Counted from the first letter of the stretch, positions 1-9,544 are shown. The stretch is 21,235 nt of DNA from Porcipelethomonas sp964621265 (GCA_964621265.1 CAZULQ010000033.1:1-21235), one strand, 5' to 3'. Made by a program: numbers and translations. The notes: generated by a model not told the origin, from the letters alone.

Positions 1-26
1 AATGTAAAAAAAGTTTTGTAAATATC

Positions 27-55
27 TTGATTTTTTTTATATGTTAGGTTATAAT
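27..55 (+). promoter_or_regulatory. SigA-type promoter of the YfhO-AEC-ROK operon
   Basis: A -35 box TTGATT (27-32) and a perfect -10 box TATAAT (50-55) are separated by exactly 17 nt. Transcription would start near 62, giving a leader of about 43 nt before the first ATG at 105. The Shine-Dalgarno GGAG is at 91-94. Confidence 0.75.
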
Positions 56-104
56 ATGAATAAATTAAATATCGAAACAACAATTTTTTCGGAGCAAAAA
101 ACAA

Positions 105-2774
105 ATGCAAAAATCCAAAAGCAAATATTTCGTACTGTTTTCACCTCTGATTATAATCATTATGCTGTGCGGAGTCTATGCTTTTAACGGTATTTTTCCA
201 TTCGGAAACAAATCAGTTGCATGGTGTGACTTAAATCAGCAGACCATTCCGCTTATGATGGACTTAAAAGACATTCTCAGCGGCAATTCCGATTTGTTTT
301 ACAGCACCGCAAACGGCGGTGGTATGAATTTCTGGGGTGTGTTTCTGTTTTTTCTTGCAAGCCCTCTCTATCTGCTTGTGGTATTCGTTGAAAAACAGGA
401 CATCAGTCTTTTTGTAAACTTTCTTGTTATACTGAAGCTTGCCCTGTGCGGTCTGACAGCTTCGCTGTATTTCAGTGTGAGATTCAGAAAACTTAAAAAA
501 ACTTATGTTGTTTTCTTCGGTATTGTTTATGCACTTTGTAATTTCGGGCTTATGTACTATCAGACTCTTGTCTGGCTTGATATAATGTACATGTTTCCGC
601 TTTTACTGCTTTCAGTTGACAGACTTTGCATAAACAAAAAGCCGGGGTTATATATTATTGTTCTTTCCGCAACTGTGATTATAAATTACTATCTTTCTCT
701 CATGACAGTAATTTATCTTATAATCTCAGTTCCTCTTTATATAACAATGAAGTGTCCGAAACAAGGCAGAAGGACAGTTTCATTCATGTTTATCGCTTCA
801 TCACTTGCCTGTGCGCTTATAACAGCGCCTGTGTGGCTGTGTTCTCTAATACAGGTCGGCAGCTCGGCAAGAAGCATAAATAATCTTGAAATTTTTATTT
901 TCACTCCTCTGATGCATTCGCTGAAGGATAAGCTTTGCGTAATCGGAGGAACGGCGTTTTTATTTGTAATGCTGATTCCGCTTCTCGGCTCTGAGCTTAC
1001 AAAAAAGAAAAATCTGCGCTGTAATCTTATAATTCTGATAACGCTCATAGTCCCTGTTTTTCTTGACCCGGTCAACAAAATATGGCATGGCGGCGGATAT
1101 CAGAGTTTTCCTTTAAGATTCGGTTATATGATTGTTTTTACTCTCCTGCTGATTGCGGCAGAGGTAATACAGTCATTTCCTGAAAGCCGTAAAAATATCC
1201 CAGTTTACAGCGTTATATCATTCTCATTTGCGGGAATATTACTGGCAGCAGTAATTTTTGTTGTATTAAAGCAGAAATCAAAATTGCTTTCATATGTAAA
1301 GTCGCTGACTGTTTCTGCTGATTTTTTCAATACAATATTCGGAATTTTCCTTTTTGCATTTTCCGCATATATGCTTTTTCTTATTTTTCACAGAAAAAAG
1401 CTTATATGCAGTAATACATTCTTTATTCTTGTATGCACTGTTTTTGTGACAGAATTTATCATGGGCAGTACTGTCTTTATCGGGTTTTCTTCCTCGGAAA
1501 ACAGGATTATGAAGCAGACTGCGGCAATTGAGAATCTGATTCCAAAGCAGGGCTATTACAGGGTTAAAACAGAGAAAAAGTATACACATGTAAATCTCAT
1601 AGGCGGTGCCGGCTATAATTCATATTCGCATTATACTTCGCTCACTCCTGAGGATTACATGTTCGCAATGAAAAAGCTCGGCTACTCATCATACTGGATG
1701 GAAGTAGGCTCTTCGGGCGGAACTGTCATGACTGACGCTCTGCTGGGCAACAGATATTCTGTCGGCACAAAATATGATTTCGGCACTTATCAGAACATAA
1801 AGGCTGAAACTGATTTGTTTGCAATAGCCGAAAACAGATACTGTGTTCCAGCTGGAATTATCAGCAACATTCCTCCGGAAAAAGCAGAAAGCCTTGAGCT
1901 TCATGACAGATTAAGCGTGCAGCGTCAGGTTGCAGACCATTTCTTCGGAAATGATGATATGATTGAAAGCTATGACTATGAATTTATCATTGATGGCAGA
2001 TATGAGTACAAGGATGATATTTATTCAATCACAGCCACAGAACCTGAAATTTCAAACTGCAAGCTTATGTACACTCTTGACATAAAAGGTCATAAGGTTT
2101 TATATCTTGACCTTTTTGATAAACTGAGCAATAATGTCACAGAACCGATTTACGACTCAGTAAAGGTTATTGTTGACGGTGTTGTACTCGAACAGAGTTA
2201 TCCGCACAAAATCTCAAACGGCTTTTTGAAGCTTGGTGAGTTTGAGAATGAGAACGTTGAAATCATCATCACTTTATTAAAAGACGTGTCAGTCAGCTCT
2301 TTCGGTGTTTTCGGGATTGACCTTGACATGCTTGAAGATGAACTGGATAAACTGAAAACAACAGAGCCACAGGTTGACGGGAATGTGATTACTGTCAGCT
2401 GTGTGGCAGACAAAAACGAATATCTCTATCTTGCCGTTCCATGGGACAGCGGTTTTGACGCTTATCTGAACGGCAGAAAAACGACGTTATATAAAGTTAA
2501 TGCCAGCTTTTGTGCAATAAAAACTGATGAGGGACAAAATGATATTGAACTCATTTTTGTACCAAAAGGGTTTGAAATTTCAATCGTCCTTATGCTGCTT
2601 GGCATTGCCTGTGCAGTATGCATTATAAAATGCAGGAGTATTTTCAGACTGAAAATACCGGGACGGGTTTCACTGATACTCTGCAAGAGCGCTTTTGTAT
2701 CAGTACTGATTTTAATTTACATCATTCCGCTTATTATATATTTTGCGGGAGTGGTGATAAGATTCGGAGTGTGA
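105..2774 (+). CDS. YfhO-family polytopic membrane protein
   Basis: An 889-residue integral membrane protein. A first membrane segment (about residues 8-28) is followed by an outer loop with the YfhO-like stretch DLNQQTIPLMMDLKDIL and a Gly-rich NGGGMNFWG. About ten further hydrophobic helices run to residue 460. A large soluble, presumably extracytoplasmic beta-rich domain (about 460-820) follows, then two C-terminal helices. Length and layout fit Firmicute YfhO proteins of about 850-900 residues. The family resembles GT-C glycosyltransferases and in Bacillus and Listeria is linked to glycosylation of lipoteichoic acid or other surface polymers. The exact substrate here cannot be read. GGAG lies 10 nt before the ATG. 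The gene heads an operon, and the ribosome site of the next gene lies in its last codons. Family call is from memory of the motif and layout. Confidence 0.8.
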   Translation: MQKSKSKYFVLFSPLIIIIMLCGVYAFNGIFPFGNKSVAWCDLNQQTIPLMMDLKDILSGNSDLFYSTANGGGMNFWGVFLFFLASPLYLLVVFVEKQDISLFVNFLVILKLALCGLTASLYFSVRFRKLKKTYVVFFGIVYALCNFGLMYYQTLVWLDIMYMFPLLLLSVDRLCINKKPGLYIIVLSATVIINYYLSLMTVIYLIISVPLYITMKCPKQGRRTVSFMFIASSLACALITAPVWLCSLIQVGSSARSINNLEIFIFTPLMHSLKDKLCVIGGTAFLFVMLIPLLGSELTKKKNLRCNLIILITLIVPVFLDPVNKIWHGGGYQSFPLRFGYMIVFTLLLIAAEVIQSFPESRKNIPVYSVISFSFAGILLAAVIFVVLKQKSKLLSYVKSLTVSADFFNTIFGIFLFAFSAYMLFLIFHRKKLICSNTFFILVCTVFVTEFIMGSTVFIGFSSSENRIMKQTAAIENLIPKQGYYRVKTEKKYTHVNLIGGAGYNSYSHYTSLTPEDYMFAMKKLGYSSYWMEVGSSGGTVMTDALLGNRYSVGTKYDFGTYQNIKAETDLFAIAENRYCVPAGIISNIPPEKAESLELHDRLSVQRQVADHFFGNDDMIESYDYEFIIDGRYEYKDDIYSITATEPEISNCKLMYTLDIKGHKVLYLDLFDKLSNNVTEPIYDSVKVIVDGVVLEQSYPHKISNGFLKLGEFENENVEIIITLLKDVSVSSFGVFGIDLDMLEDELDKLKTTEPQVDGNVITVSCVADKNEYLYLAVPWDSGFDAYLNGRKTTLYKVNASFCAIKTDEGQNDIELIFVPKGFEISIVLMLLGIACAVCIIKCRSIFRLKIPGRVSLILCKSAFVSVLILIYIIPLIIYFAGVVIRFGV

Positions 2775-2781
2775 TTAACTT

Positions 2782-3693
2782 TTGTCGTCAGCAATATTAA
2801 ATCAGGCAGTTATTATGCTGCTGCTTATTCTAACGGGAACAGGCTGTTATAAATCAGGAATCATTTCCGAAAACGGCTCAAAGGAACTTTCAAAGTTCGT
2901 GCTCACAATTGTAAATCCCGTAGTTATTTTCACTGCTTATCAGATGGAATTCAGGGCTGAACTTATAAAAGGATTTATAAGTGCCGTCATTCTTTCTGTT
3001 GTTGCATATATTATAGCAATTCTGGTTTCCTATATTGTCATAAGGAAAAAAGATGGCAGAGAAACGGAAATTGAACGTTTTTCATGTATCTATTCAAATT
3101 GTGCCTTTATGGGAATTCCTTTGGTACAGTCAATAATGGGAGATGAGGGGGTGTTCTATCTTACCGCATTTGTGACTGTATTCAATATCCTTGTATGGAC
3201 TCATGGCGTAATCATGATTTCAGGCGTCAGAAGCTTTAAATCAGCCGTCAAGGCTGTTACATCGCCGTCAATTATTGCTGTTGCGGCAGGTCTTGTATGC
3301 TTTGGACTGAAACTCAGACTTCCGTCACTTGTTTCGGATACTCTCGGCTTTATCGGTGCTATGAATACACCGCTTGCCATGATTGTATCAGGAGCTACCA
3401 TAGCAAGAACCGACATTCTAAAGGCTCTTAAGAATCCGAGAATTTATTATGTCACATTAATCACTCTTATTGTCATACCTCTCCTGACAACAGGAGTGTT
3501 CAGACTCATTCCTGCGAATGAATCACCGGAGCTTGCGGTTTTGATTGCAATGTCCGCTCCCGCCGCTGCTATCTGCACTATGCAGTGTCTGAACTACGGC
3601 AAAAACTCTCTCTATTCTTCAGAGATTTTTGCTGTTACAACATTGGTGTCTACTTTAACCATGCCACTTATTGTATATCTCTACAAAATATAA
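2782..3693 (+). CDS. AEC-family permease (auxin efflux carrier type)
   Basis: A 303-residue, highly hydrophobic protein with about ten membrane helices in two halves of five. The first half holds the family-typical VNPVVIFTAYQ, and the middle has NCAFMGIPLVQSIMG followed by LTAFVTVFNILVW. The second half repeats the pattern with NTPLAMIVSGATIA. AEC permeases export or take up small organic acids and related anions (malate and malonate carriers belong here); the substrate is unknown. The start is TTG, 7 nt after the YfhO stop codon. Its Shine-Dalgarno GGAG (2766-2769) lies inside the end of the upstream gene, so translation is probably coupled. Confidence 0.85.
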   Translation: MSSAILNQAVIMLLLILTGTGCYKSGIISENGSKELSKFVLTIVNPVVIFTAYQMEFRAELIKGFISAVILSVVAYIIAILVSYIVIRKKDGRETEIERFSCIYSNCAFMGIPLVQSIMGDEGVFYLTAFVTVFNILVWTHGVIMISGVRSFKSAVKAVTSPSIIAVAAGLVCFGLKLRLPSLVSDTLGFIGAMNTPLAMIVSGATIARTDILKALKNPRIYYVTLITLIVIPLLTTGVFRLIPANESPELAVLIAMSAPAAAICTMQCLNYGKNSLYSSEIFAVTTLVSTLTMPLIVYLYKI

Positions 3694-3720
3694 TTTTATT
3701 TAAGAAAGGTAAAAAATACT

Positions 3721-4938
3721 ATGGAATACCAGGGAATAAGTAAACTCGACTTAAAAAGAAGAAACAGAATGCAGATTTTAAAGGTTATCAGAGAAAACGG
3801 ACCAATCTCAAGAGTTGATATTGCAAGTGCTCTTGAAATCACAAGAGCAGCTGTTACAATTATTACAAACGAAATGATTGAAGAAGGAGTTCTTTATGAA
3901 GTAGGTGAAGCACCTGTTTCACTCGACAATCTCCAGAAGGGCAGAAGAAAAATCCTTATCGACATCAATCCGAATTATAAGTTCGCATTAGGTGTCTCAA
4001 TCACTGAAGTCGGTATCAGCATAGGACTTTCAAACCTTAACAACGATATTCTTGATAAGAGCAGCATGAGCAATGCGGCAAACGCAAGCTATGAAGAAAT
4101 TATTGATTATATCGTTGACGAAGCAAATCGTATGCTCCGCAACAGCTGTCTTGAACCATCAAAGATTTTAGGTCTTGGTATCAGCGTTCAGCCTGAGCTC
4201 TGCACTAAAATGAAGGTTTATTTCAAGGACGGAAAGCTCGATTTCTCAAATCTTATCGAAACCTTCAACGGCAGAATTGATGTTCCTGTAACATGCATGA
4301 ACGCAATCAGTGCAATGGCTCTTGCAAATCAGGTGAAAAATCTTGAAGAAAGATTCGGAAACTATATCTTTATTAAATTCGGCAGAAACATACATATGTC
4401 CGTACTTCTTGAAAATGAAGTTATGCATGAATATGTAAATCACACAAATCAGATTGAACGTGCAATCTGTAAGCGTCACGGAAAAAAGCTTGCAGGTTAT
4501 CCTGACGGCTCCGTAAAGGCTGAGCTTACACGTGATGCAATTGTTGAAAAATACGCTGCAGTAATGTCAAAGGAAGAAACTCCTGTATTCTGGGCTGCAA
4601 CAGAGGGCAAGCCTGAAAACATCAATTATAAGACTATTACAATGTCATTCTCAAAGGGCGAAACAAAAATTATTGAAGTTTTAAACGGAGTTTTTGAACA
4701 GATGGCAACTCTTCTCAACAACTTCTCAACCATCTTTTTCGCAAGACATATTGTTCTTCACGGACATTTCATGAGTGAACAGATTTTTGAATATTTCAAA
4801 AAGTTCGTTGCTGAATTCTGCGGAGAAGATATTGCAAAGAAGCTTCACCTGAGCAGAACAGAAAATACTCTTGAATTCACAAGCGGCTGCGCACTCTCAA
4901 TTTATGAATACTTCTACAAAAAGGGCGGCATTATCTGA
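3721..4938 (+). CDS. ROK-type transcriptional regulator with degenerate sugar-kinase domain
   Basis: A 405-residue protein. Residues about 8-65 form a winged helix like NagC/XylR regulators (NRMQILKVIRENGPISRVDI, then ALEITRAAVTIITNEMIEEG). The rest follows the ROK fold: residues 75-110 give the first beta-hairpin (FALGVSITEVGISIGLSNL) and ILGLGISVQPEL stands where kinases have GIGIPG. The ROK zinc signature (CxCGxxGCxE) and the glycine-rich phosphate motifs are absent; the corresponding stretch reads ICKRHGKKLAGYPDGSVKAE. A pure regulator is therefore more likely than an active kinase. It is the last gene of the operon, 27 nt after the AEC permease, with AAAGG about 11 nt before ATG. It may sense a sugar or surface-polymer precursor and control this operon or distant genes; that part is inference. 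Confidence 0.8.
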   Translation: MEYQGISKLDLKRRNRMQILKVIRENGPISRVDIASALEITRAAVTIITNEMIEEGVLYEVGEAPVSLDNLQKGRRKILIDINPNYKFALGVSITEVGISIGLSNLNNDILDKSSMSNAANASYEEIIDYIVDEANRMLRNSCLEPSKILGLGISVQPELCTKMKVYFKDGKLDFSNLIETFNGRIDVPVTCMNAISAMALANQVKNLEERFGNYIFIKFGRNIHMSVLLENEVMHEYVNHTNQIERAICKRHGKKLAGYPDGSVKAELTRDAIVEKYAAVMSKEETPVFWAATEGKPENINYKTITMSFSKGETKIIEVLNGVFEQMATLLNNFSTIFFARHIVLHGHFMSEQIFEYFKKFVAEFCGEDIAKKLHLSRTENTLEFTSGCALSIYEYFYKKGGII

Positions 4939-4960
4939 TATTCCATATAAATAAAATTAA

Positions 4961-4985
4961 AGGCGGTTATTAAACCGCCTTTTTA
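4961..4985 (+). terminator. Rho-independent terminator of the YfhO-AEC-ROK operon
   Basis: A perfect 8-bp stem AGGCGGTT / AACCGCCT with loop ATTA is followed by a run of T residues, 22 nt after the ROK stop codon. Confidence 0.9.
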
Positions 4986-5002
4986 TGTTTGTAGCCTTAA
5001 AA

Positions 5003-5028
5003 ATATAAGGGCACTCTTATGAGTGCCC
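5003..5028 (-). terminator. Rho-independent terminator of the FIST-EAL gene
   Basis: Read on the minus strand, a perfect 8-bp stem GGGCACTC / GAGTGCCC with a 4-nt loop is followed by TTATATTTTTAA. It lies 11 nt after the FIST-EAL stop codon and back-to-back with the plus-strand terminator. Confidence 0.8.
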
Positions 5029-5039
5029 CTGAATTTTAC

Positions 5040-7553
5040 TTATTTATTCTTTTCAAACCGCTTTTCCGGCTTTGAATAGAGATAGCCCTGAGAAAAATGA
5101 ATTCCATTTTTCTCAATAATATCCTGAATATTTATATTTTCAACAAACTCTGCAATAATTTCCTTGGAATGTCTCTTGGACCAGTCAGAAATCATTTCCA
5201 GAAATTCCTTGGCATAAACATCACAGGTGATATTCTTGATAATTTCGCCGTCAATTTTTATGTAATCGGACGGAATCTTAAAAATGTGTACAATATTTGA
5301 AAATCCGCTTCCAAAATCGTCTATCGCAATTTTTCCGCCTGCGTCATGAATCTTTTCGACAAACTCGAAGATAATCTGATAATCTTCAATTTCCTCAGTT
5401 TCAGTAAGCTCGAAAATAAAGTGCTCAGGATGTGGCGCAGATTTCAAAAACTCCAGAATTGAATGCACAATCTTGTAATTATAAATATCGCTGATATTCA
5501 TATTGATTGTTACATTCTCATCTCTGTCACGGAAAATTGACATTACCTTATTTATCATAATTTCGGAAATATCAGCATAATAGCCGTATTCCTTGGCAAT
5601 ATCCATGAAGTGATACGGAGTATAGACATTACCATCCATATCCTCGATTCTCATAAGCGATTCATACATCTGGATTTCACCGGTCACATTATCCCTGATA
5701 CCCTGGAAATAAGGTATAACGAGGTCATTTGAAATTGCATTGTTTAGAATCACAATCATCTTCATTTTCTGAGCATTGAATTTTTCAAGACCCATGTCAG
5801 GTGTATAGGTCATGAAACAGGTTTTCTTGGCTCTCATTCTTGCAAGAGTAAGCTCAGCCTTTTTAATAAGGTTTTCTTCTCTCATTACAATCGAGAATTC
5901 GCTGACAGGAACATAGCTTGAAAATTTGAATTCAAGCAGAACTGTCTGGAGGTCCTGCATTTTATCAATAAATGCGGACTCAGTAACCTTATCATTTCCT
6001 GTTACCACAAGATAGGTATCCTTATAGACATAGAATCTGTAATTATCGTCGTTTATATGCTCAATTATCTTCTTATAAAAGCGATTGAGGTAAAGGAAAA
6101 ATTTCGACTCACTCATGAAAGCCTTTATCAGACTCTCATTTTTTATTGTAATCATACAAACCTTGTCAAACATACCTTTGTTATAGTCAAAGATATACTT
6201 TGTCAGGTTTTCAAGTCCTGTTTCAGTATCAATAAACAGCTTCTTTTCAATCTCATGATGTCTCGCAATGCCGCTGTCGGTTTCAGCATGTGAAACAAGG
6301 TAATCAAGAATTTTTTCCTGGCTGTTCACAAGCTCATTTGCGTGGTCACGCAACACATCAATATCAACCTTGGAATAGCTGTTGTTTTCAGCAAGCGAAG
6401 CGATTGCAAATGTATAACAGCAATAGCAGTTGAAGTTTTCGATATTTCCGAATTCACCTGCAACAAGTGCGCCGCAGAGATTTGTCTTTGCAAATGGCAT
6501 AAGCTCCCACTTTGCACAGTTATTGAAAATCTCCTGACGTGATACACAGCTATAACCAATTAAAACTTCAGACGGATTTCTGTTGATATTCTCACACACA
6601 GTTTCGCATACATCAACGTTTTTCTGAATGCTTGAATATGCTATTCTGAAAACATCTCCTGCCTTTGCCTCACTCGGAGTATACATAATCGGTTCAGGCT
6701 CATTAAGGAAAACGGTGCAGCCTTCAGTCTGTGATGAATAGCTGATTGCCCAAGGAACATTGCCTCTCTCAGGATTTACAATCGGGAACAGATTTGTTAT
6801 CTGCGAAGCATCCTCTTCCTCGGAAAACTTTATACCGAGCATATCCTGATACCAGTCAACAGCATTCTTGCCGTCAATTGACCTTATGATACATCCATCA
6901 GATTCTGTAATTGTATGAAGGTCGCCGACAGGCTCGGTTACATAGATTACATTACTGTAAACAGAAAGTCTTTTCGATGATATGCTTGCACAAACGATTG
7001 AATTTCTGTAAACACCCGATTCATTGAAGGCAAAGCTTTCAAATCTTGTCATGTCAACAAGAGGAACCTGCGGAGTATTTGCAATACCACCTATCATCTT
7101 GACATGAGGACAGAATTTATTGATTCCTTCAACAAATCCATCAACCTTTTCAAACGGATGTGCTGCAAAAGCAATCATAAATTTAGAATTTTCATTTAAT
7201 ATATCTGATGCTATGACTTCAGCAAGGATTTTTCCGTTAACATCATGTCCGTTACCGTCATCAATCATACATGTCGTTGTTGAAACTTCCGACGCTTCAA
7301 AGCTGATAATCGACACAAGGCATGCGTCGGTAATGATTTCACCTTTATAAATTACACCGGATGTACTGCTGCCTATAACTTTGGATTTTGGCAGGTAGGC
7401 AAGGATTTTTTCTACAAATGGCATAATTGTTTCAGCAGTATGAATGCAAGTATGAATTCTTATCAAGTATTCAGCTTCCTCCTGCAGCTCATTTGCACGG
7501 ATGATTTCCTCAAGCTGGCTGTCGGAAGAATATATAAACCCAATATTTTTCAT
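5040..7553 (-). CDS. FIST sensor - degenerate GGDEF - EAL c-di-GMP phosphodiesterase
   Basis: An 837-residue soluble protein with no membrane helix. Residues 1-205 match FIST_N (SKVIGSSTSGVIY, then VKMIGGIANT) and 230-385 match FIST_C; FIST domains are thought to bind small ligands such as amino acids. Residues about 440-585 resemble a GGDEF fold: DTETGLENL replaces DxLTGLPNR, and YVYKDTYLVV stands where GGDEF should be, so cyclase activity is unlikely. Residues 595-830 are an EAL domain with the expected catalytic and metal residues: E631 in ESLMR, N684/N686, E715 and E718 in ELTE, D745-D746 in DDFGSG, K766, E802/E805 and Q822 in QGY. It should hydrolyse c-di-GMP in response to a ligand. AGAAGGAGA sits 7 nt before ATG. 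The gene stands alone between its own promoter and terminator. Confidence 0.88.
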   Translation of the reverse strand: MKNIGFIYSSDSQLEEIIRANELQEEAEYLIRIHTCIHTAETIMPFVEKILAYLPKSKVIGSSTSGVIYKGEIITDACLVSIISFEASEVSTTTCMIDDGNGHDVNGKILAEVIASDILNENSKFMIAFAAHPFEKVDGFVEGINKFCPHVKMIGGIANTPQVPLVDMTRFESFAFNESGVYRNSIVCASISSKRLSVYSNVIYVTEPVGDLHTITESDGCIIRSIDGKNAVDWYQDMLGIKFSEEEDASQITNLFPIVNPERGNVPWAISYSSQTEGCTVFLNEPEPIMYTPSEAKAGDVFRIAYSSIQKNVDVCETVCENINRNPSEVLIGYSCVSRQEIFNNCAKWELMPFAKTNLCGALVAGEFGNIENFNCYCCYTFAIASLAENNSYSKVDIDVLRDHANELVNSQEKILDYLVSHAETDSGIARHHEIEKKLFIDTETGLENLTKYIFDYNKGMFDKVCMITIKNESLIKAFMSESKFFLYLNRFYKKIIEHINDDNYRFYVYKDTYLVVTGNDKVTESAFIDKMQDLQTVLLEFKFSSYVPVSEFSIVMREENLIKKAELTLARMRAKKTCFMTYTPDMGLEKFNAQKMKMIVILNNAISNDLVIPYFQGIRDNVTGEIQMYESLMRIEDMDGNVYTPYHFMDIAKEYGYYADISEIMINKVMSIFRDRDENVTINMNISDIYNYKIVHSILEFLKSAPHPEHFIFELTETEEIEDYQIIFEFVEKIHDAGGKIAIDDFGSGFSNIVHIFKIPSDYIKIDGEIIKNITCDVYAKEFLEMISDWSKRHSKEIIAEFVENINIQDIIEKNGIHFSQGYLYSKPEKRFEKNK

Positions 7554-7663
7554 AATATTCTCCTTCTGCCGGTTAAAATAATACGGCTGATTTAGTAATT
7601 TGTTTCTTCCTTAAATAATTATATCTTCTTCATTGTATAGTTTCTTATCATACTTTCATTGTC

Positions 7664-7692
7664 ATTATACCACATTTTGTATAGTTTGTCCA
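7664..7692 (-). promoter_or_regulatory. SigA promoter of the FIST-EAL gene
   Basis: On the minus strand, TGGACA (7692-7687) lies 17 nt before TATAAT (7669-7664), with an extended -10 TGG just upstream of the -10 box. The 12-mer ATGTGGTATAAT also occurs in the tRNA-Gln promoter. Predicted start near 7657 gives a leader of about 100 nt, in which I see no known riboswitch. Confidence 0.8.
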
Positions 7693-7824
7693 GTTTTATT
7701 CACTTGTACCATTCATTTTTGTTATGTTGCACAGTATACAATATATCAAAATAGTGAAAATCACTTATTTTCGGGTGGATTTATGCCGATTTTACAGCTA
7801 TTTGTTGAAACACATCGCATGTCA
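7693..7824. other. Divergent intergenic region without a recognised gene
   Basis: This is the middle of a 347-nt gap between divergent genes. It is AT-rich. It holds a short dyad AGTGA-AAA-TCACT (7753-7765) and a weak second promoter-like pair TTGTTA ... TATATC for the plus strand. An 87-codon open frame crosses it but lacks a ribosome site and has unlikely composition. Confidence 0.5.
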
Positions 7825-7853
7825 TTGACTAATCTAAAAAAAAGTAGTAAAAT
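7825..7853 (+). promoter_or_regulatory. SigA promoter of the SulP transporter
   Basis: TTGACT (7825-7830) and TAAAAT (7848-7853) are 17 nt apart. Transcription would start near 7860, 41 nt before ATG; the Shine-Dalgarno AAGGTG is at 7888-7893. Confidence 0.7.
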
Positions 7854-7900
7854 AATAAACGTTGTTTTAAAAAAGTATTATAAAAGTAAGGTGTAGAAAA

Positions 7901-9532
7901 ATGATAATCAAGGATTATGGCAGTATCCTGAGACGAGAATTCAAGGGATACAACGGAAAAAGATTCGGAAAGGACCTTCTTGCAGGTATTACAGTTTCTG
8001 CGGTTGCGCTTCCTCTTGCACTTGCATTCGGCGTAAGCTCAGGCGCAAGTCCTGCCGCAGGTCTTATAACAGCAATTCTTGCAGGTCTTGTAATCGGCGG
8101 ATTCTCGGGCGCTTCATATCAGATAAGCGGTCCGACAGGTGCCATGACTGCAATTTTAGTCTCACTCGTTTCACAGCACGGAATCCAGGGCGTATTTTTA
8201 GCAAGCTTTATAGCCGGTATAATTCTGCTTATTGCGGGGCTATTCAAGCTCGGAGGGCTTGTTTCCTATCTGCCTATGCCCGTAATTACTGGATTTACAA
8301 GCGGTATCGCTATAATTATCGCATTCGGACAGATAAACAATCTTACAGGACTTACATGTGAAGGACTTTCAACAATCGAAAAGGTCAAAAGCTATTTCAC
8401 ACTTGAGCAGAATTTCAATCTGACATCGTTCATAATCGGTGCGGCTGTAATACTGTTCATGTTCATCTATCCTAAAAAGCTTAATCAGTACTGCCCGTCT
8501 TCACTCATATCAATCATTCTTGCAACAACGGCAGTTGTGATTTTCGGAATTGAAACACCATCAGTCGGAGAAATTCCAAAGACAGTTTTCTTAGATGACA
8601 GACTCTCATTCTCAGGAATTTCACTCTCAGAAATATACGATTTCATCATGCCTGCGATTTCTATTGCAGCACTCGGTCTTATTGAATCACTTCTCTGCGG
8701 CGCTTCGGCAGGCCGTATGAAAAATGAAAAGCTTAACGCTGACGTTGAGCTTGTGGCACAGGGTCTCGGTAATATGATTATCCCGCTTTTCGGCGGCGTT
8801 CCTGCCACAGCGGCTATCGCCAGAACAAGCGTTGCCATTAAATCAGGCGGTCAGACAAGAATGGTTTCAGTCATTCATGCCGCAGTACTGCTCCTTTCAA
8901 TGTTTGCGCTCGGCGGTGTTATGTCAAAAATTCCGCTTTCAGCACTCGCAGGTGTACTCATTGTTACAGCATGGAGAATGAACGAATGGTCTGCAATCAA
9001 ATCAATCTTCAGCAAGAAAATCAAGACTGCAATTTTCCAGTTCCTTATCACGATGGTTGCAACCGTTATCTTCGACCTCACAATTGCAATTGTAATCGGC
9101 GTACTCTTCTCAGTTGTTATGTTTATCGTAAAGGTTTCAGACATGCAGGTTACAGTTGCTGAAATTGACACAGAAAAGCTTGATGAGCGTCATGCTGACC
9201 CTGAAAAGCTTAAGTACACATGCGTTGTATACATCTCAGGTCCGCTTTATTTCGGCACATGCTCAAAGCTTGAAGAAAAAATCACTGCTCTCGGTGAAAA
9301 CTACAACGTTATCTTCTCGATGAGAGGCGTGACAATTGCGGATATTTCCGGTATTGAAGCACTAAAGGACTACTGTGAAAAGACAGTTTCCCAGGGCAGA
9401 ATGGTCTATTTCTCATGCGTAAACAATGATGTCATGACCATGATGGAACGCTGTGGTTTCAAGGACAGATTCAAGTATGATATGTACTTCTGGAGTACAG
9501 ATAAGGTATTTGAACATATTTCGTCGTTATAA
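7901..9532 (+). CDS. SulP/SLC26-family anion transporter with C-terminal STAS domain
   Basis: A 543-residue inner-membrane transporter. Residues about 20-410 hold the hydrophobic core. The opening AGITVSAVALPLALAFGV and the following ASYQISGPTGAM are SulP hallmarks, as is MPVITGFTSGIAIII. The STAS domain spans about 435-540 and contains TIADISGIEALKDY, matching the conserved D-x-S/T-G loop of SulP STAS domains. SulP proteins move sulfate, bicarbonate or dicarboxylates; the residues seen do not decide which. It is a single-gene unit with its own promoter and terminator, start ATG 7 nt after AAGGTG. Nothing adjacent, such as a carbonic anhydrase or sulfate-assimilation gene, points to a substrate. 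Confidence 0.92.
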   Translation: MIIKDYGSILRREFKGYNGKRFGKDLLAGITVSAVALPLALAFGVSSGASPAAGLITAILAGLVIGGFSGASYQISGPTGAMTAILVSLVSQHGIQGVFLASFIAGIILLIAGLFKLGGLVSYLPMPVITGFTSGIAIIIAFGQINNLTGLTCEGLSTIEKVKSYFTLEQNFNLTSFIIGAAVILFMFIYPKKLNQYCPSSLISIILATTAVVIFGIETPSVGEIPKTVFLDDRLSFSGISLSEIYDFIMPAISIAALGLIESLLCGASAGRMKNEKLNADVELVAQGLGNMIIPLFGGVPATAAIARTSVAIKSGGQTRMVSVIHAAVLLLSMFALGGVMSKIPLSALAGVLIVTAWRMNEWSAIKSIFSKKIKTAIFQFLITMVATVIFDLTIAIVIGVLFSVVMFIVKVSDMQVTVAEIDTEKLDERHADPEKLKYTCVVYISGPLYFGTCSKLEEKITALGENYNVIFSMRGVTIADISGIEALKDYCEKTVSQGRMVYFSCVNNDVMTMMERCGFKDRFKYDMYFWSTDKVFEHISSL

Positions 9533-9544
9533 TATACTTAAATT

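Noticed and set aside
7554..7657. c-di-GMP riboswitch in the FIST-EAL leader
   Set aside because: The conserved GEMM core and tetraloop-receptor bases are absent; the leader is AT-rich with no stable fold seen.
7633..7896. 87-codon open frame between the divergent FIST-EAL and SulP genes
   Set aside because: No ribosome site, Cys/Phe/Tyr-rich composition, and it overlaps two well-formed promoters.
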